Shown piece after piece: positions 1 through 4,743 of a DNA stretch of 7,669 bases; positions within the stretch are counted from its first letter, which is position 1, and each line of letters opens with the position of its first letter. Made by a program: the position numbers and the translations under genes. The stretch is from assembly GCA_017547995.1 (NCBI GenBank), contig JAFYNW010000218.1, positions 1 through 7,669 of the forward strand, given 5' to 3'. This DNA is from Clostridia bacterium. GTDB lineage: Bacteria; Bacillota; Clostridia; Oscillospirales; Butyricicoccaceae. Under the pieces are notes generated by a model, which worked only from the letters and a program-made list of their open reading frames with translations, was not told the DNA's origin and made no database searches.

Positions 1-138
1 AGCAAATATACCCGCACGCGCACGCCTGTGCTTCTCGTCTATCACGAAAGCTTTGAAACCAAGCAGGAGGCCATGCGTAGAGAATATGCAATAAAACAGC
101 TGACAAAGCAACAGAAGCTCAAGCTTATAGGAAAATAA
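1..138 (+). CDS. GIY-YIG nuclease superfamily protein, UPF0213 type (C-terminal part)
   Basis: An open frame runs from the first base to TAA at 136-138 and gives 45 residues, so the start lies outside the window. The end resembles the C-terminus of small (about 80-100 residue) UPF0213/YhbQ-type GIY-YIG proteins: a Lys-Tyr-Thr-Arg stretch, then PVLLVYHESF, then a helix with E-A-M-R-R-E-Y-A-I-K, closing in a basic Lys/Gln-rich tail ending KLIGK. The Glu in R-E-Y is probably the metal-binding Glu conserved in GIY-YIG nucleases; the GIY and YIG motifs themselves would lie upstream and cannot be seen. The family is linked to DNA cleavage or repair, but the cellular role of these small members is poorly known. 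The gene ends at a hairpin shared with the convergent methyltransferase gene. The family call rests on the tail alone. Confidence 0.8.
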   Translation, partial: SKYTRTRTPVLLVYHESFETKQEAMRREYAIKQLTKQQKLKLIGK

Positions 139-167
139 AAGCCACCCCGTACGGAGTGGCTTTTATT
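137..167. terminator. Two-way rho-independent terminator between convergent genes
   Basis: The arms AAAAGCCAC (137-145) and GTGGCTTTT (156-164) pair around an inner CCG-TA-CGG, with one C/A mismatch. A-tracts and T-tracts flank the stem on both sides, so it can stop transcription from the gene ending at 138 and from the minus-strand gene ending at 168. The core sequence is nearly the same as in the hairpin at 1544-1561. Confidence 0.85.
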
Positions 168-1082
168 TTACTTTTTCATAATTATGCAATAGAGCTTACG
201 TGGCAATTCTGCTTCTTCGAAGTATTCGATAGCTTCGATTTCAAAGTCGCCCTTGATTTTTTCGATGTTTTCCTTTGTGAAGAATCGCACGATGTAGCCG
301 TCGTTTTCAAAAAGACAGTCACCGCGCTGTGTGCCCTGACCGAAATGAGCATCCATATCGTTACGCACTGTGAAGATATGATATCCACCCTTCTTGAGGA
401 GACGGTAAGCTTCATTCATCATGTGGATTGTTTCTTCCTCTGTGAATGCCATATTGAAAAGCATATGGGAATAGCAGACGTCGAAGCTTTCATCTTCAAG
501 TGGGAATTTTTCACGCAAATCGTGCTTTACAAGGTTGATTTTGTCAGCAAGACCGAGGTTTTCGGCCTTTGTCTTTGTTGCATCGAGACCGACCTGAGAA
601 TAGTCAAGACCTGTCACGTTATAGCCATTCTGAGCAAAATGCATTGTGTCTCTGCCCTGACCGAAGCCGAGCTCGAGAATGTTCTTTGCATCCTTATCCT
701 TGATAATTTCAAGAGTACGCTGTGCAGGATGGCTGATTTCCTCGCCAAACATTTCAGGCATAATCATATAGGAATGGTCCCACTTGCCCTGCTGTCTGTC
801 GAGATGCTCCTTATCGGAAAGACCGCCCAATTTGTCCATTTCGCCTCTCTTATAGCATTCGAGAGCCTCGATGAAACGCTCAGGACAGGAGGAAACGCCT
901 GTATCACAGCTGAGACCGCGGAGTCTCCTGATAATTTCATCTATTTCCATACCTTCTACGAGAGCGGCAATGGAGAGGAGATTGCCCTTGCAGCCGCCGA
1001 CGAATTTCACGTCATAAACCTTATTATCGCGTACGTCGAAGTGAATTTCGCTTACGCATATCATTTCAGGATAGTAAATCAT
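168..1082 (-). CDS. TSCPD domain fused to class I SAM-dependent methyltransferase
   Basis: This 304-residue protein has two parts. Residues 1-80 match the small TSCPD family (TIGR03905 type): Cys9, a GGCKGN motif with Cys31, then Cys59 and Cys66 in S-S-C-P-E, the local form of the name-giving T-S-C-P-D motif. Four cysteines suggest a metal or redox site. Residues from about 100 form a Rossmann-fold methyltransferase: motif I ELGFGQG (137-143), an acidic residue after strand 2 in G-L-D-Y-S (158-162), and a later LKKGG turn. An M-F-G-E-E stretch precedes motif I, as in a clostridial/archaeal methyltransferase group of unknown substrate. TSCPD proteins are normally free-standing at about 85 residues, so the fusion is unusual. 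The ATG at 1082 has an AAGGGG ribosome site 5-10 bases upstream and begins exactly where TSCPD proteins begin. It is transcribed alone. Both domain calls are firm; the substrate is unknown. Confidence 0.85.
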   Translation of the reverse strand: MIYYPEMICVSEIHFDVRDNKVYDVKFVGGCKGNLLSIAALVEGMEIDEIIRRLRGLSCDTGVSSCPERFIEALECYKRGEMDKLGGLSDKEHLDRQQGKWDHSYMIMPEMFGEEISHPAQRTLEIIKDKDAKNILELGFGQGRDTMHFAQNGYNVTGLDYSQVGLDATKTKAENLGLADKINLVKHDLREKFPLEDESFDVCYSHMLFNMAFTEEETIHMMNEAYRLLKKGGYHIFTVRNDMDAHFGQGTQRGDCLFENDGYIVRFFTKENIEKIKGDFEIEAIEYFEEAELPRKLYCIIMKK

Positions 1083-1112
1083 ATTTTTCCCCTTTTAATT
1101 CATTATAAGTAA

Positions 1113-1141
1113 ATAATATCTTGAAAAACATATCAAGTCAA
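1113..1141 (-). promoter_or_regulatory. Promoter of the TSCPD-methyltransferase gene, with an inverted repeat in the spacer
   Basis: Read on the minus strand, TTGACT (1141-1136) and TATTAT (1118-1113) are separated by 17 bases; each matches the sigma-A consensus at 5 of 6 positions. Start codon 1082 lies about 30 bases past the -10. An inverted repeat CTTGA/TCAAG (1120-1124 and 1133-1137) fills the spacer and touches the -35, so it could be a repressor site, though arms of 5 bases can arise by chance. Confidence 0.65.
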
Positions 1142-1170
1142 GCATTTTATATATTTATTGGATTTTCTGA

Positions 1171-1199
1171 TGTACACAGGGCATATTTTATGCTATAAT
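1171..1199 (+). promoter_or_regulatory. Extended -10 promoter of the small coiled-coil gene
   Basis: A perfect TATAAT (1194-1199) is preceded by TG at 1191-1192, the extended -10 signature. TGTACA (1171-1176) lies 17 bases upstream and matches the -35 consensus at 4 of 6. The ribosome site begins only 6-8 bases after the -10, so the 5' leader would be very short, about 10-15 bases. Confidence 0.75.
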
Positions 1200-1206
1200 G
1201 ATATAA

Positions 1207-1212
1207 AGGAGG
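1207..1212 (+). promoter_or_regulatory. Ribosome binding site that decides the start at 1220
   Basis: AGGAGG lies 1 base before the ATG at 1214 but 7 bases before the ATG at 1220. Only the second spacing is normal, so translation probably begins at 1220. Confidence 0.8.
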
Positions 1213-1219
1213 TATGATT

Positions 1220-1537
1220 ATGAAGTTTTTGCTCAACACTCAGGCAGAGCGCTGCCGTATGGAGGTCTATAACGAATACCTCCGCAAGATTCCACAGCTT
1301 CTCGAGCAGCTCGAGGCTGTTGAAAAGATGTACGAAAAGGCTGTGCTCGAAGAAAAAATGCTTGAATCCAAGACAGACGACAACAGCCGTGCTCTTTATG
1401 CCGACAGACTTGCCCGTACGAAAGCACAGTGCATCGCCCGCGCCGATGATATAAAGGAGCAGGCAAGGCTGATTTTTGCCCTCAAGGAGCAGATTGAAAA
1501 CGAAAGTTCCGCACTGAGAGAATTGATTGGAAAATAA
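1220..1537 (+). CDS. Small coiled-coil protein of unknown function
   Basis: I do not recognise this 105-residue protein. It is rich in Glu, Lys, Leu, Ala and Arg and should be almost entirely helical. Hydrophobic residues recur with heptad-like spacing over two stretches, about residues 20-50 (LLEQLEAVEKMYEKAV and onward) and 65-103. A short polar turn around residues 51-56 (KTDDNS) separates them, which suggests a helical hairpin or coiled coil. There is no signal peptide or membrane segment. Two cysteines are present, near residues 12 and 71. Codon use matches its neighbours, it has its own extended -10 promoter and strong ribosome site, and a terminator follows at once, so it looks like a real single-gene unit. 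An ATG 6 bases upstream (1214) is too close to the ribosome site. It could be a flagellar-export-type or cell-division accessory coiled coil, but nothing specific supports either. Confidence 0.8.
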   Translation: MKFLLNTQAERCRMEVYNEYLRKIPQLLEQLEAVEKMYEKAVLEEKMLESKTDDNSRALYADRLARTKAQCIARADDIKEQARLIFALKEQIENESSALRELIGK

Positions 1538-1540
1538 GAA

Positions 1541-1569
1541 AAAGCCACTCGGATGAGTGGCTTTATTTT
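1541..1569. terminator. Two-way rho-independent terminator
   Basis: GCCACTC (1544-1550) and GAGTGGC (1555-1561) form a perfect 7-bp stem with a GGAT loop. An A-run lies on the left and TTTATTTTT on the right, so it serves both the coiled-coil gene ending at 1537 and psd ending at 1570. Confidence 0.9.
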
Positions 1570-2433
1570 TTACTTCTTTACTGCGACTTTTTCGCCGAAT
1601 TTCACGATGGTTTCGATATTTGCAAGGGAATTTTCCTCGATATCCTTATCGAGAATAATCTTGTCCTTTTCCACAAGCAGCACGACTGTCGAGCCGCCAA
1701 ACTGGAAATACCCCTTTTCCTGCCCACGCTTGACGCTTGCCTTGCCGTGATGGTTTACGATTTTGCCCACAAGAAGCGCGCCAACCTCCATAACGGTGAT
1801 ATCACCGAAGGATTTTGTATGAAGCACTGTGTATTCTCGGGAGTTTTCCTTATAGATAGGGTAAAAATCGTTGGCAATAGGGTTTACTGTGTGAAGCACG
1901 CCCTGAATGAAAACGTTTTCATCCTTTTCGCCGTCTGCAACGTAGCAATAGCGGTGATAATCGTCGACACACAGACGGAAAATCAGCAGATGTCCGCCCT
2001 TGTATTTTTCGGCAAGCTTATCATTTTTCAGCAGGGATGCTACCGTGTACCACGTATTTTTGATGGCAAAACGGGTGTCATCACCGATTTTTATAGCAGT
2101 CAGCTTACTGTCGGCAGGACTGATGAGATGACTTTCATCCATATCGACAGGTCTTGCTTCAGGACGGATGCGACGGGAGAAAAAGTCGTTATAGCTGCCG
2201 TAGTTTTCGCTGACAAACTGAGTCATATCGATGTTGTTGCTCTTGATAAAAGGCTTGATAAGGGCGCAGGATGCCTTCGTTGAAAGAAGCTTGCCTGCGA
2301 TTTTCGATATGCACGGTGCAGTCAGCGGCTTGAGTATCATACGTCCTATGACTGTGCCGTAGAGAATGGACAGCGATTTTTCCTGACTGTCCTGCAATTC
2401 AATGAGTCTGCCGTTACGGTGCTTTAGTTTCAT
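1570..2433 (-). CDS. psd: Phosphatidylserine decarboxylase proenzyme, clostridial type
   Basis: The enzyme decarboxylates phosphatidylserine to phosphatidylethanolamine at the membrane. It is made as a proenzyme that cuts itself before a serine, which becomes the pyruvoyl cofactor. Using the ATG at 2433 (287 residues), the cleavage motif is FGGST at 245-249, so Ser248 is the expected pyruvoyl residue; Enterobacteria have LGST here. Asp108 in S-P-A-D-S-K and His160 in D-Y-H-R-Y fit the self-cleavage Asp and His, and HTVNP (181-185), EVGALLVGKI (216-225) and E-K-G-Y-F are family signatures. The 2433 start has GAGGG five bases upstream; a TTG at 2460 would add 9 residues without a good ribosome site. 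The gene overlaps the end of pssA by 20 bases, so the two are probably translationally coupled. Confidence 0.95.
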   Translation of the reverse strand: MKLKHRNGRLIELQDSQEKSLSILYGTVIGRMILKPLTAPCISKIAGKLLSTKASCALIKPFIKSNNIDMTQFVSENYGSYNDFFSRRIRPEARPVDMDESHLISPADSKLTAIKIGDDTRFAIKNTWYTVASLLKNDKLAEKYKGGHLLIFRLCVDDYHRYCYVADGEKDENVFIQGVLHTVNPIANDFYPIYKENSREYTVLHTKSFGDITVMEVGALLVGKIVNHHGKASVKRGQEKGYFQFGGSTVVLLVEKDKIILDKDIEENSLANIETIVKFGEKVAVKK

Positions 2434-3124
2434 TGATACCCTCGATAATCTCCTCAACAATGAGGTTGGTTTCGTCGTGATTGTCCTGTACCTTATACTT
2501 TGTATAGAAGGAAATAATGGCTACTGTGAAGGCGAGGAATGCCATAAGGGCAATAATTGTCTTGAACTTTGGCTTTTTGATAGGCACGTCGAGAATGAAG
2601 AAGAGCCCGACTGTAAAGAGCAGGACGTGAAGCACCACAAGGAATGCAAAGTCGCTCATCATAAACTGAAGCCAGAATACAAGCGGAAGCAAAAATGCGA
2701 TTGACGTTACCGGCAGACCGCGGTAGATCTTTGTAGCGCCGCCCTCTGTCTGCTGACGCTTTTCTTCCATAACGTTGAAGAAGCCGAGGCGGATGACCGC
2801 ACACAGACAATAGAAAAATACGATTGGAAGGCCGAGTACGCCTCTGAGGCCGAGAAGATAGCAGATAAGTGCAGGATATACGCCGAAGCAGACGACGTCA
2901 CAGAGTGAGTCGAGCTGGATGCCGAAAGCCTTTTCGTCCGCCGTTCTGTTCTTTTTTGTACGGGCAACTCTGCCGTCGAAGGCATCGCACATGCCGGAGA
3001 ATGCAAGGCAGAAAATAGCCTCCTTATAGTCGCCGTGGATGGCCTGAGTCATGCCGTAAACCGATGAAATAAGACTCATATATGTAAGAATAACCGTATA
3101 GTCGTAAAAGCCGATGAATTTCAA
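2414..3124 (-). CDS. pssA: CDP-diacylglycerol-serine O-phosphatidyltransferase (phosphatidylserine synthase)
   Basis: This 236-residue integral membrane enzyme joins CDP-diacylglycerol and serine to make phosphatidylserine, the substrate of the next gene. The CDP-alcohol phosphatidyltransferase motif is complete: Asp47, Asp50-Gly51, Ala54-Arg55, Gly68, Asp72 and Asp76, in a DAFDGRVARTKKNR...FGIQLDSLCD context. The gap between Arg55 and Gly68 is 12 residues, longer than the usual 8; I recall the same extended loop in other clostridial enzymes. About six to eight hydrophobic segments cover the chain, and the C-terminus from about residue 212 is acidic and cytosolic-looking. The start is TTG at 3124, with AAAGGAG 6 bases upstream; the first in-frame ATG (residue 16) would cut into the first membrane segment. 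The Bacillus-type synthase with an adjacent psd is a typical Bacillota arrangement. Confidence 0.94.
   Translation of the reverse strand: MKFIGFYDYTVILTYMSLISSVYGMTQAIHGDYKEAIFCLAFSGMCDAFDGRVARTKKNRTADEKAFGIQLDSLCDVVCFGVYPALICYLLGLRGVLGLPIVFFYCLCAVIRLGFFNVMEEKRQQTEGGATKIYRGLPVTSIAFLLPLVFWLQFMMSDFAFLVVLHVLLFTVGLFFILDVPIKKPKFKTIIALMAFLAFTVAIISFYTKYKVQDNHDETNLIVEEIIEGINETKAP
2439..2443 (-). promoter_or_regulatory. Ribosome binding site of psd inside the end of pssA
   Basis: GAGGG on the minus strand lies 5 bases before the ATG at 2433 and within pssA coding sequence. This favours 2433 as the psd start and fits coupling of psd translation to ribosomes finishing pssA. Confidence 0.6.
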
Positions 3125-3130
3125 CGCGTG

Positions 3131-3138
3131 CTCCTTTC
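3131..3138 (-). promoter_or_regulatory. Ribosome binding site of pssA (TTG start)
   Basis: GAAAGGAG on the minus strand lies 6 bases before TTG at 3124. No ATG or GTG in frame sits at a comparable spacing, so this site fixes the non-ATG start. Confidence 0.85.
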
Positions 3139-3192
3139 TTAGCGAAAAAACTGTTTATATTTTTACCATCAAATACTTTTTGTCATACAAAT

Positions 3193-3221
3193 ATTCTACC
3201 ATTAAATCGGGCAATTGTAAA
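3193..3221 (-). promoter_or_regulatory. Promoter of the pssA-psd operon
   Basis: On the minus strand TTTACA (3221-3216) and TAGAAT (3198-3193) are 17 bases apart, each 5 of 6 to consensus. TGG directly before the -10 adds an extended -10 element. The predicted leader to the TTG start is about 60 bases and is A/T-rich. I see no recognisable operator. Confidence 0.75.
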
Positions 3222-3315
3222 TCAAAACTTTTCGTTATTGTGTATATCCCACATAAGCCAAATAGGATTTTTATCGAAAAATAACAAAAAATATCGCATT
3301 TTGTCAAAAAAACTC

Positions 3316-3344
3316 TTGCCTTTATTGTAAATATCAATTATAAT
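3316..3344 (+). promoter_or_regulatory. Promoter of satP
   Basis: A perfect TATAAT (3339-3344) lies 17 bases after TTGCCT (3316-3321, 4 of 6). Transcription should start near 3351, giving a leader of about 60 bases that contains the hairpin at 3358-3377. It diverges from the pssA promoter about 95 bases away. Confidence 0.75.
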
Positions 3345-3357
3345 ATGATGGATTGAC

Positions 3358-3377
3358 CTCGTGTAAAACAACACGGG
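3358..3377 (+). other. Hairpin in the satP 5' leader
   Basis: CTCGTGT (3358-3364, with its first C pairing to the last G) and ACACGGG (3371-3377) form a 7-bp stem with one G-T wobble around an AAAACA loop. It begins about 7 bases from the predicted RNA 5' end and lies 17 bases before the ribosome site, and no T-run follows, so it is not an attenuator. A role in protecting the RNA 5' end is a reasonable guess. Confidence 0.5.
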
Positions 3378-3394
3378 TAAACATAAAACAATTC

Positions 3395-3400
3395 GGAGGA
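3395..3400 (+). promoter_or_regulatory. Ribosome binding site of satP
   Basis: GGAGGA lies 9-10 bases before the ATG at 3410, slightly longer than ideal but strong. No nearer start codon competes. Confidence 0.8.
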
Positions 3401-3409
3401 TAAATTACA

Positions 3410-3970
3410 ATGTCTGAACTTCACACAAAGACAGCAAACCCAGGCCCTCTCGGTCTTCTCGGTTTCGGCATGACAACAGTTTTGCTCAACCTTCATAACA
3501 GCGGTTTGCTCCCACTCTCTATCGTTATCGTAGCTATGGGTATCGCTCTCGGCGGTCTCGCACAGATTCTCGCAGGTATCCGCGAAATGCGTCAGGGCAA
3601 CACATTCGCAGGCACAGCTTTCACAGCTTACGGCCTCTTCTGGTGGTCCCTCGTTATCATCTGGGTTAACCCATTCCCAGGCATCGAAGCAGCTGACAAG
3701 ACATCCCTCGCATTCTATCTCCTTCTCTGGGGTATCTTCACACTCTTCATGTTCATCGGCACACTCAAGCACAACAAGGCAACACAGGTTGTTTTCGGCT
3801 CCCTCACAATCCTCTTCATGCTTCTCGCATTGGGCGATTTCACAGGTAACCACACAATCACAATCATTGCTGGCTTCGAAGGCATCTTCTGCGGCCTCTC
3901 CGCTATTTACAGCGCAATGGGCCAGATTATCAATGCTGAATTCGGCAAGGAAATCATCCCACTCGGCTAA
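3410..3970 (+). CDS. satP: Acetate/succinate transporter, GPR1/FUN34/YaaH (AceTr) family
   Basis: This 186-residue inner-membrane protein has the family signature NPGPLGL at residues 10-16, just before the first of six hydrophobic segments that fill the chain, and its length matches E. coli SatP (188). Family members move acetate or succinate across the membrane, probably with protons, as oligomers; here export or uptake of fermentation acetate is likely. Codon choice is extreme: every Thr is ACA, every Phe is TTC, Leu is mostly CTC and Ile mostly ATC, whereas neighbours such as pssA mix synonymous codons. With a strong promoter, leader hairpin and GNRA-capped terminator this points to very high expression. 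It is a single-gene unit, divergent from pssA. The family call is firm; the exact substrate is inferred. Confidence 0.93.
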   Translation: MSELHTKTANPGPLGLLGFGMTTVLLNLHNSGLLPLSIVIVAMGIALGGLAQILAGIREMRQGNTFAGTAFTAYGLFWWSLVIIWVNPFPGIEAADKTSLAFYLLLWGIFTLFMFIGTLKHNKATQVVFGSLTILFMLLALGDFTGNHTITIIAGFEGIFCGLSAIYSAMGQIINAEFGKEIIPLG

Positions 3971-3981
3971 TTGAAAAAAGC

Positions 3982-4010
3982 AAAGACCATCCGCAAGGGT
4001 GGTCTTTTTT
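3982..4010 (+). terminator. Rho-independent terminator of satP
   Basis: AAAGACCATCC (3982-3992) and GGGTGGTCTTT (3997-4007) form an 11-bp stem with one T-G wobble, capped by a GCAA (GNRA) tetraloop and running into a T-tract ending at 4010. The A-run on its left is shorter, so plus-strand use is the main role. Confidence 0.92.
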
Positions 4011-4041
4011 AATGAATAGTGAAAAGTGAATAATGAATAGT
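4011..4041. repeat. Short A/T-rich direct repeat (AATGAATAGT type)
   Basis: AATGAATAGT occurs exactly at 4011-4020 and 4032-4041, with the related GAAAAGTGAAT between. On the minus strand it would read as alternating Tyr-Ser-Leu-Phe-Thr-Phe-His residues, a spurious-peptide pattern I recall from intergenic repeats in many Bacillota and Bacteroidota genomes. It is non-coding and lies just after the satP terminator. Confidence 0.6.
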
Positions 4042-4046
4042 TGCGG

Positions 4047-4061
4047 TGTGACACAGTCACA
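4047..4061. repeat. Short perfect inverted repeat TGTGAC-ACA-GTCACA
   Basis: Six-base arms at 4047-4052 and 4056-4061 surround a 3-base centre. It resembles a small operator or the edge of a degraded repeat element, but no promoter adjoins it. It is part of the non-coding patch at 4011-4110. Confidence 0.4.
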
Positions 4062-4071
4062 TTGAATAAGT

Positions 4072-4104
4072 CTCTCTCCTCCTCAGAGGGAGGCGAGAGT
4101 TTTT
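4072..4104 (+). repeat. Strong CT/AG hairpin followed by a T-run, repeat-like or second terminator
   Basis: CTCTC (4072-4076) pairs with GAGAG (4095-4099). After one T/C mismatch, CCTCCT (4078-4083) pairs with GGGAGG (4088-4093, one T-G wobble), leaving a 4-base loop. Five T residues follow (4100-4104), so it could act as a backup terminator for satP. The CT-rich/AG-rich arms also resemble dispersed intergenic repeats in Clostridia. Confidence 0.5.
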
Positions 4105-4110
4105 GACATC

Positions 4111-4146
4111 AAAAAACCCGTCCTGATTACAGAACGGGTTATTTTT
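4111..4146 (-). terminator. Terminator at the end of the fchA-folD operon
   Basis: AACCCGT (4115-4121) pairs with ACGGGTT (4134-4140); inside, after one mismatch, CTG (4123-4125) pairs with CAG (4130-4132) around an ATTA loop. On the minus strand the stem runs into six T residues (4116-4111). A T-rich stretch also follows on the plus side (4141-4147), so it may work in both directions. It lies 24 bases after the stop of the small membrane protein gene. Confidence 0.88.
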
Positions 4147-4164
4147 TATCTGACAGGTCGAAGG

Positions 4165-4443
4165 TTATTTTTCGTTCTTCTTAAACAAAGAAATACTGTT
4201 AATCGATATAGATGCGACAGTCATAATCCACAATGCTTTTGACATTGAAGGAACTACATCCTCCAGTGCGCTCCAGTCTTTACTAATGACCCATGCAGCA
4301 CCCTGATTATAAAATGCACACAATGTCAAAGCTGTAAGCGAAAGGCTGGCAAATCTGAGCCATTTTGCATCACGCCCACGCATTGTCCACACGATATTCA
4401 TTATCGCCATAACAATTGCCGAAATGCCAAATAATAACCACAT
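4165..4443 (-). CDS. Small membrane protein of unknown function
   Basis: This 92-residue protein has three likely membrane segments: about residues 2-20, 29-46 and 69-86. A basic loop (RGRDAKW) follows the first, a loop with W-S-A-L-E-D-V-V-P before the third, and a Lys-rich end (KKNEK). I recall similar short Clostridia proteins with a T-A-L-T-L-C-A-F-Y second segment and a D-W-S-A-L-D-V-V-P loop, but none with a known role. The ATG at 4443 has GGAGG 7 bases upstream. It is the last gene of the fchA-folD-DUF1292 run, 32 bases after the DUF1292 stop and just before the terminator. Being in the operon does not show that it works in folate metabolism; a separate role at the membrane is equally possible. 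Confidence 0.85.
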   Translation of the reverse strand: MWLLFGISAIVMAIMNIVWTMRGRDAKWLRFASLSLTALTLCAFYNQGAAWVISKDWSALEDVVPSMSKALWIMTVASISINSISLFKKNEK

Positions 4444-4475
4444 AATCTGTCCTCCTTTTTAAGGTCAGCCTTATC

Positions 4476-4727
4476 CTACTGAATTTCCCAGCGGTGGCTG
4501 TTTCTGTCATCGAATGCGATGATGACCTTTTCGAGAAGCTCTTCATCTTCGATAGCTTCAAGATATTCGCCGTCTACAAGCTGAAGGAGCATAGCTTCCT
4601 CTTCGCCCGGCTTGAGAAGAGCAACGAAAGTGCCGCCTTCAAATTCAAAATTATCGTATACGAGATATTCTACTTCCTTGCCGTCTTCGTCTTCGACAAG
4701 AATAGTTTCAAACTTTTCGTTTTCCAT
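4476..4727 (-). CDS. DUF1292 family protein
   Basis: This 83-residue acidic protein matches the DUF1292 family, which is widespread in Bacillota and of unknown function: an N-terminal T-I-L-V-E-D-E-D-G-K-E-V-E-Y stretch, a central F-V-A-L-L-K-P strand, and a C-terminal E-A-I-E-D-E-E-L-L-E-K-V segment. It is probably a small soluble beta-rich protein. The start is ATG at 4727, with AAAGGAG 6 bases upstream in the gap after folD; a longer reading frame from 4769 would overlap folD and carries no family similarity in the added part. Only 16 bases separate it from the folD stop, so co-transcription is very likely. In many Bacillota DUF1292 genes sit near RNA or DNA maintenance genes instead, so the pairing with folD is not a strong functional clue. 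Confidence 0.9.
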   Translation of the reverse strand: MENEKFETILVEDEDGKEVEYLVYDNFEFEGGTFVALLKPGEEEAMLLQLVDGEYLEAIEDEELLEKVIIAFDDRNSHRWEIQ

Positions 4728-4733
4728 GGTTTT

Positions 4734-4740
4734 CTCCTTT
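4734..4740 (-). promoter_or_regulatory. Ribosome binding site that sets the DUF1292 start
   Basis: AAAGGAG on the minus strand fills the 16-base gap after folD and lies 6 bases before ATG at 4727. It rules against the upstream in-frame start at 4769. Confidence 0.85.
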
Positions 4741-4743
4741 ATA

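Noticed and set aside
156..1112. Long plus-strand open frame (318 codons) opposite the methyltransferase gene
   Set aside because: It is antisense to a gene with clear TSCPD and methyltransferase motifs, shows no family similarity, is full of Phe, Cys and His as expected for a shadow frame, and has no ribosome site.
1570..2460. psd starting at TTG 2460
   Set aside because: No good ribosome site precedes it, while ATG 2433 has GAGGG at 5 bases and matches the usual start of the family.
3155..3337. Minus-strand 60-codon frame between pssA and satP
   Set aside because: It is A/T-rich, lies over the pssA promoter, and has no ribosome site or coding character.
3351..3409. satP leader as a riboswitch
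   Set aside because: It holds only one 7-bp hairpin in about 60 bases, with no alternative pairing and no terminator or sequestered ribosome site.
3338..4060. Minus-strand open frame of 240 codons opposite satP
   Set aside because: Its Cys/Glu-rich product is a by-product of the strong codon bias of satP, and its N-terminus is the false translation of the 4011-4041 repeat.
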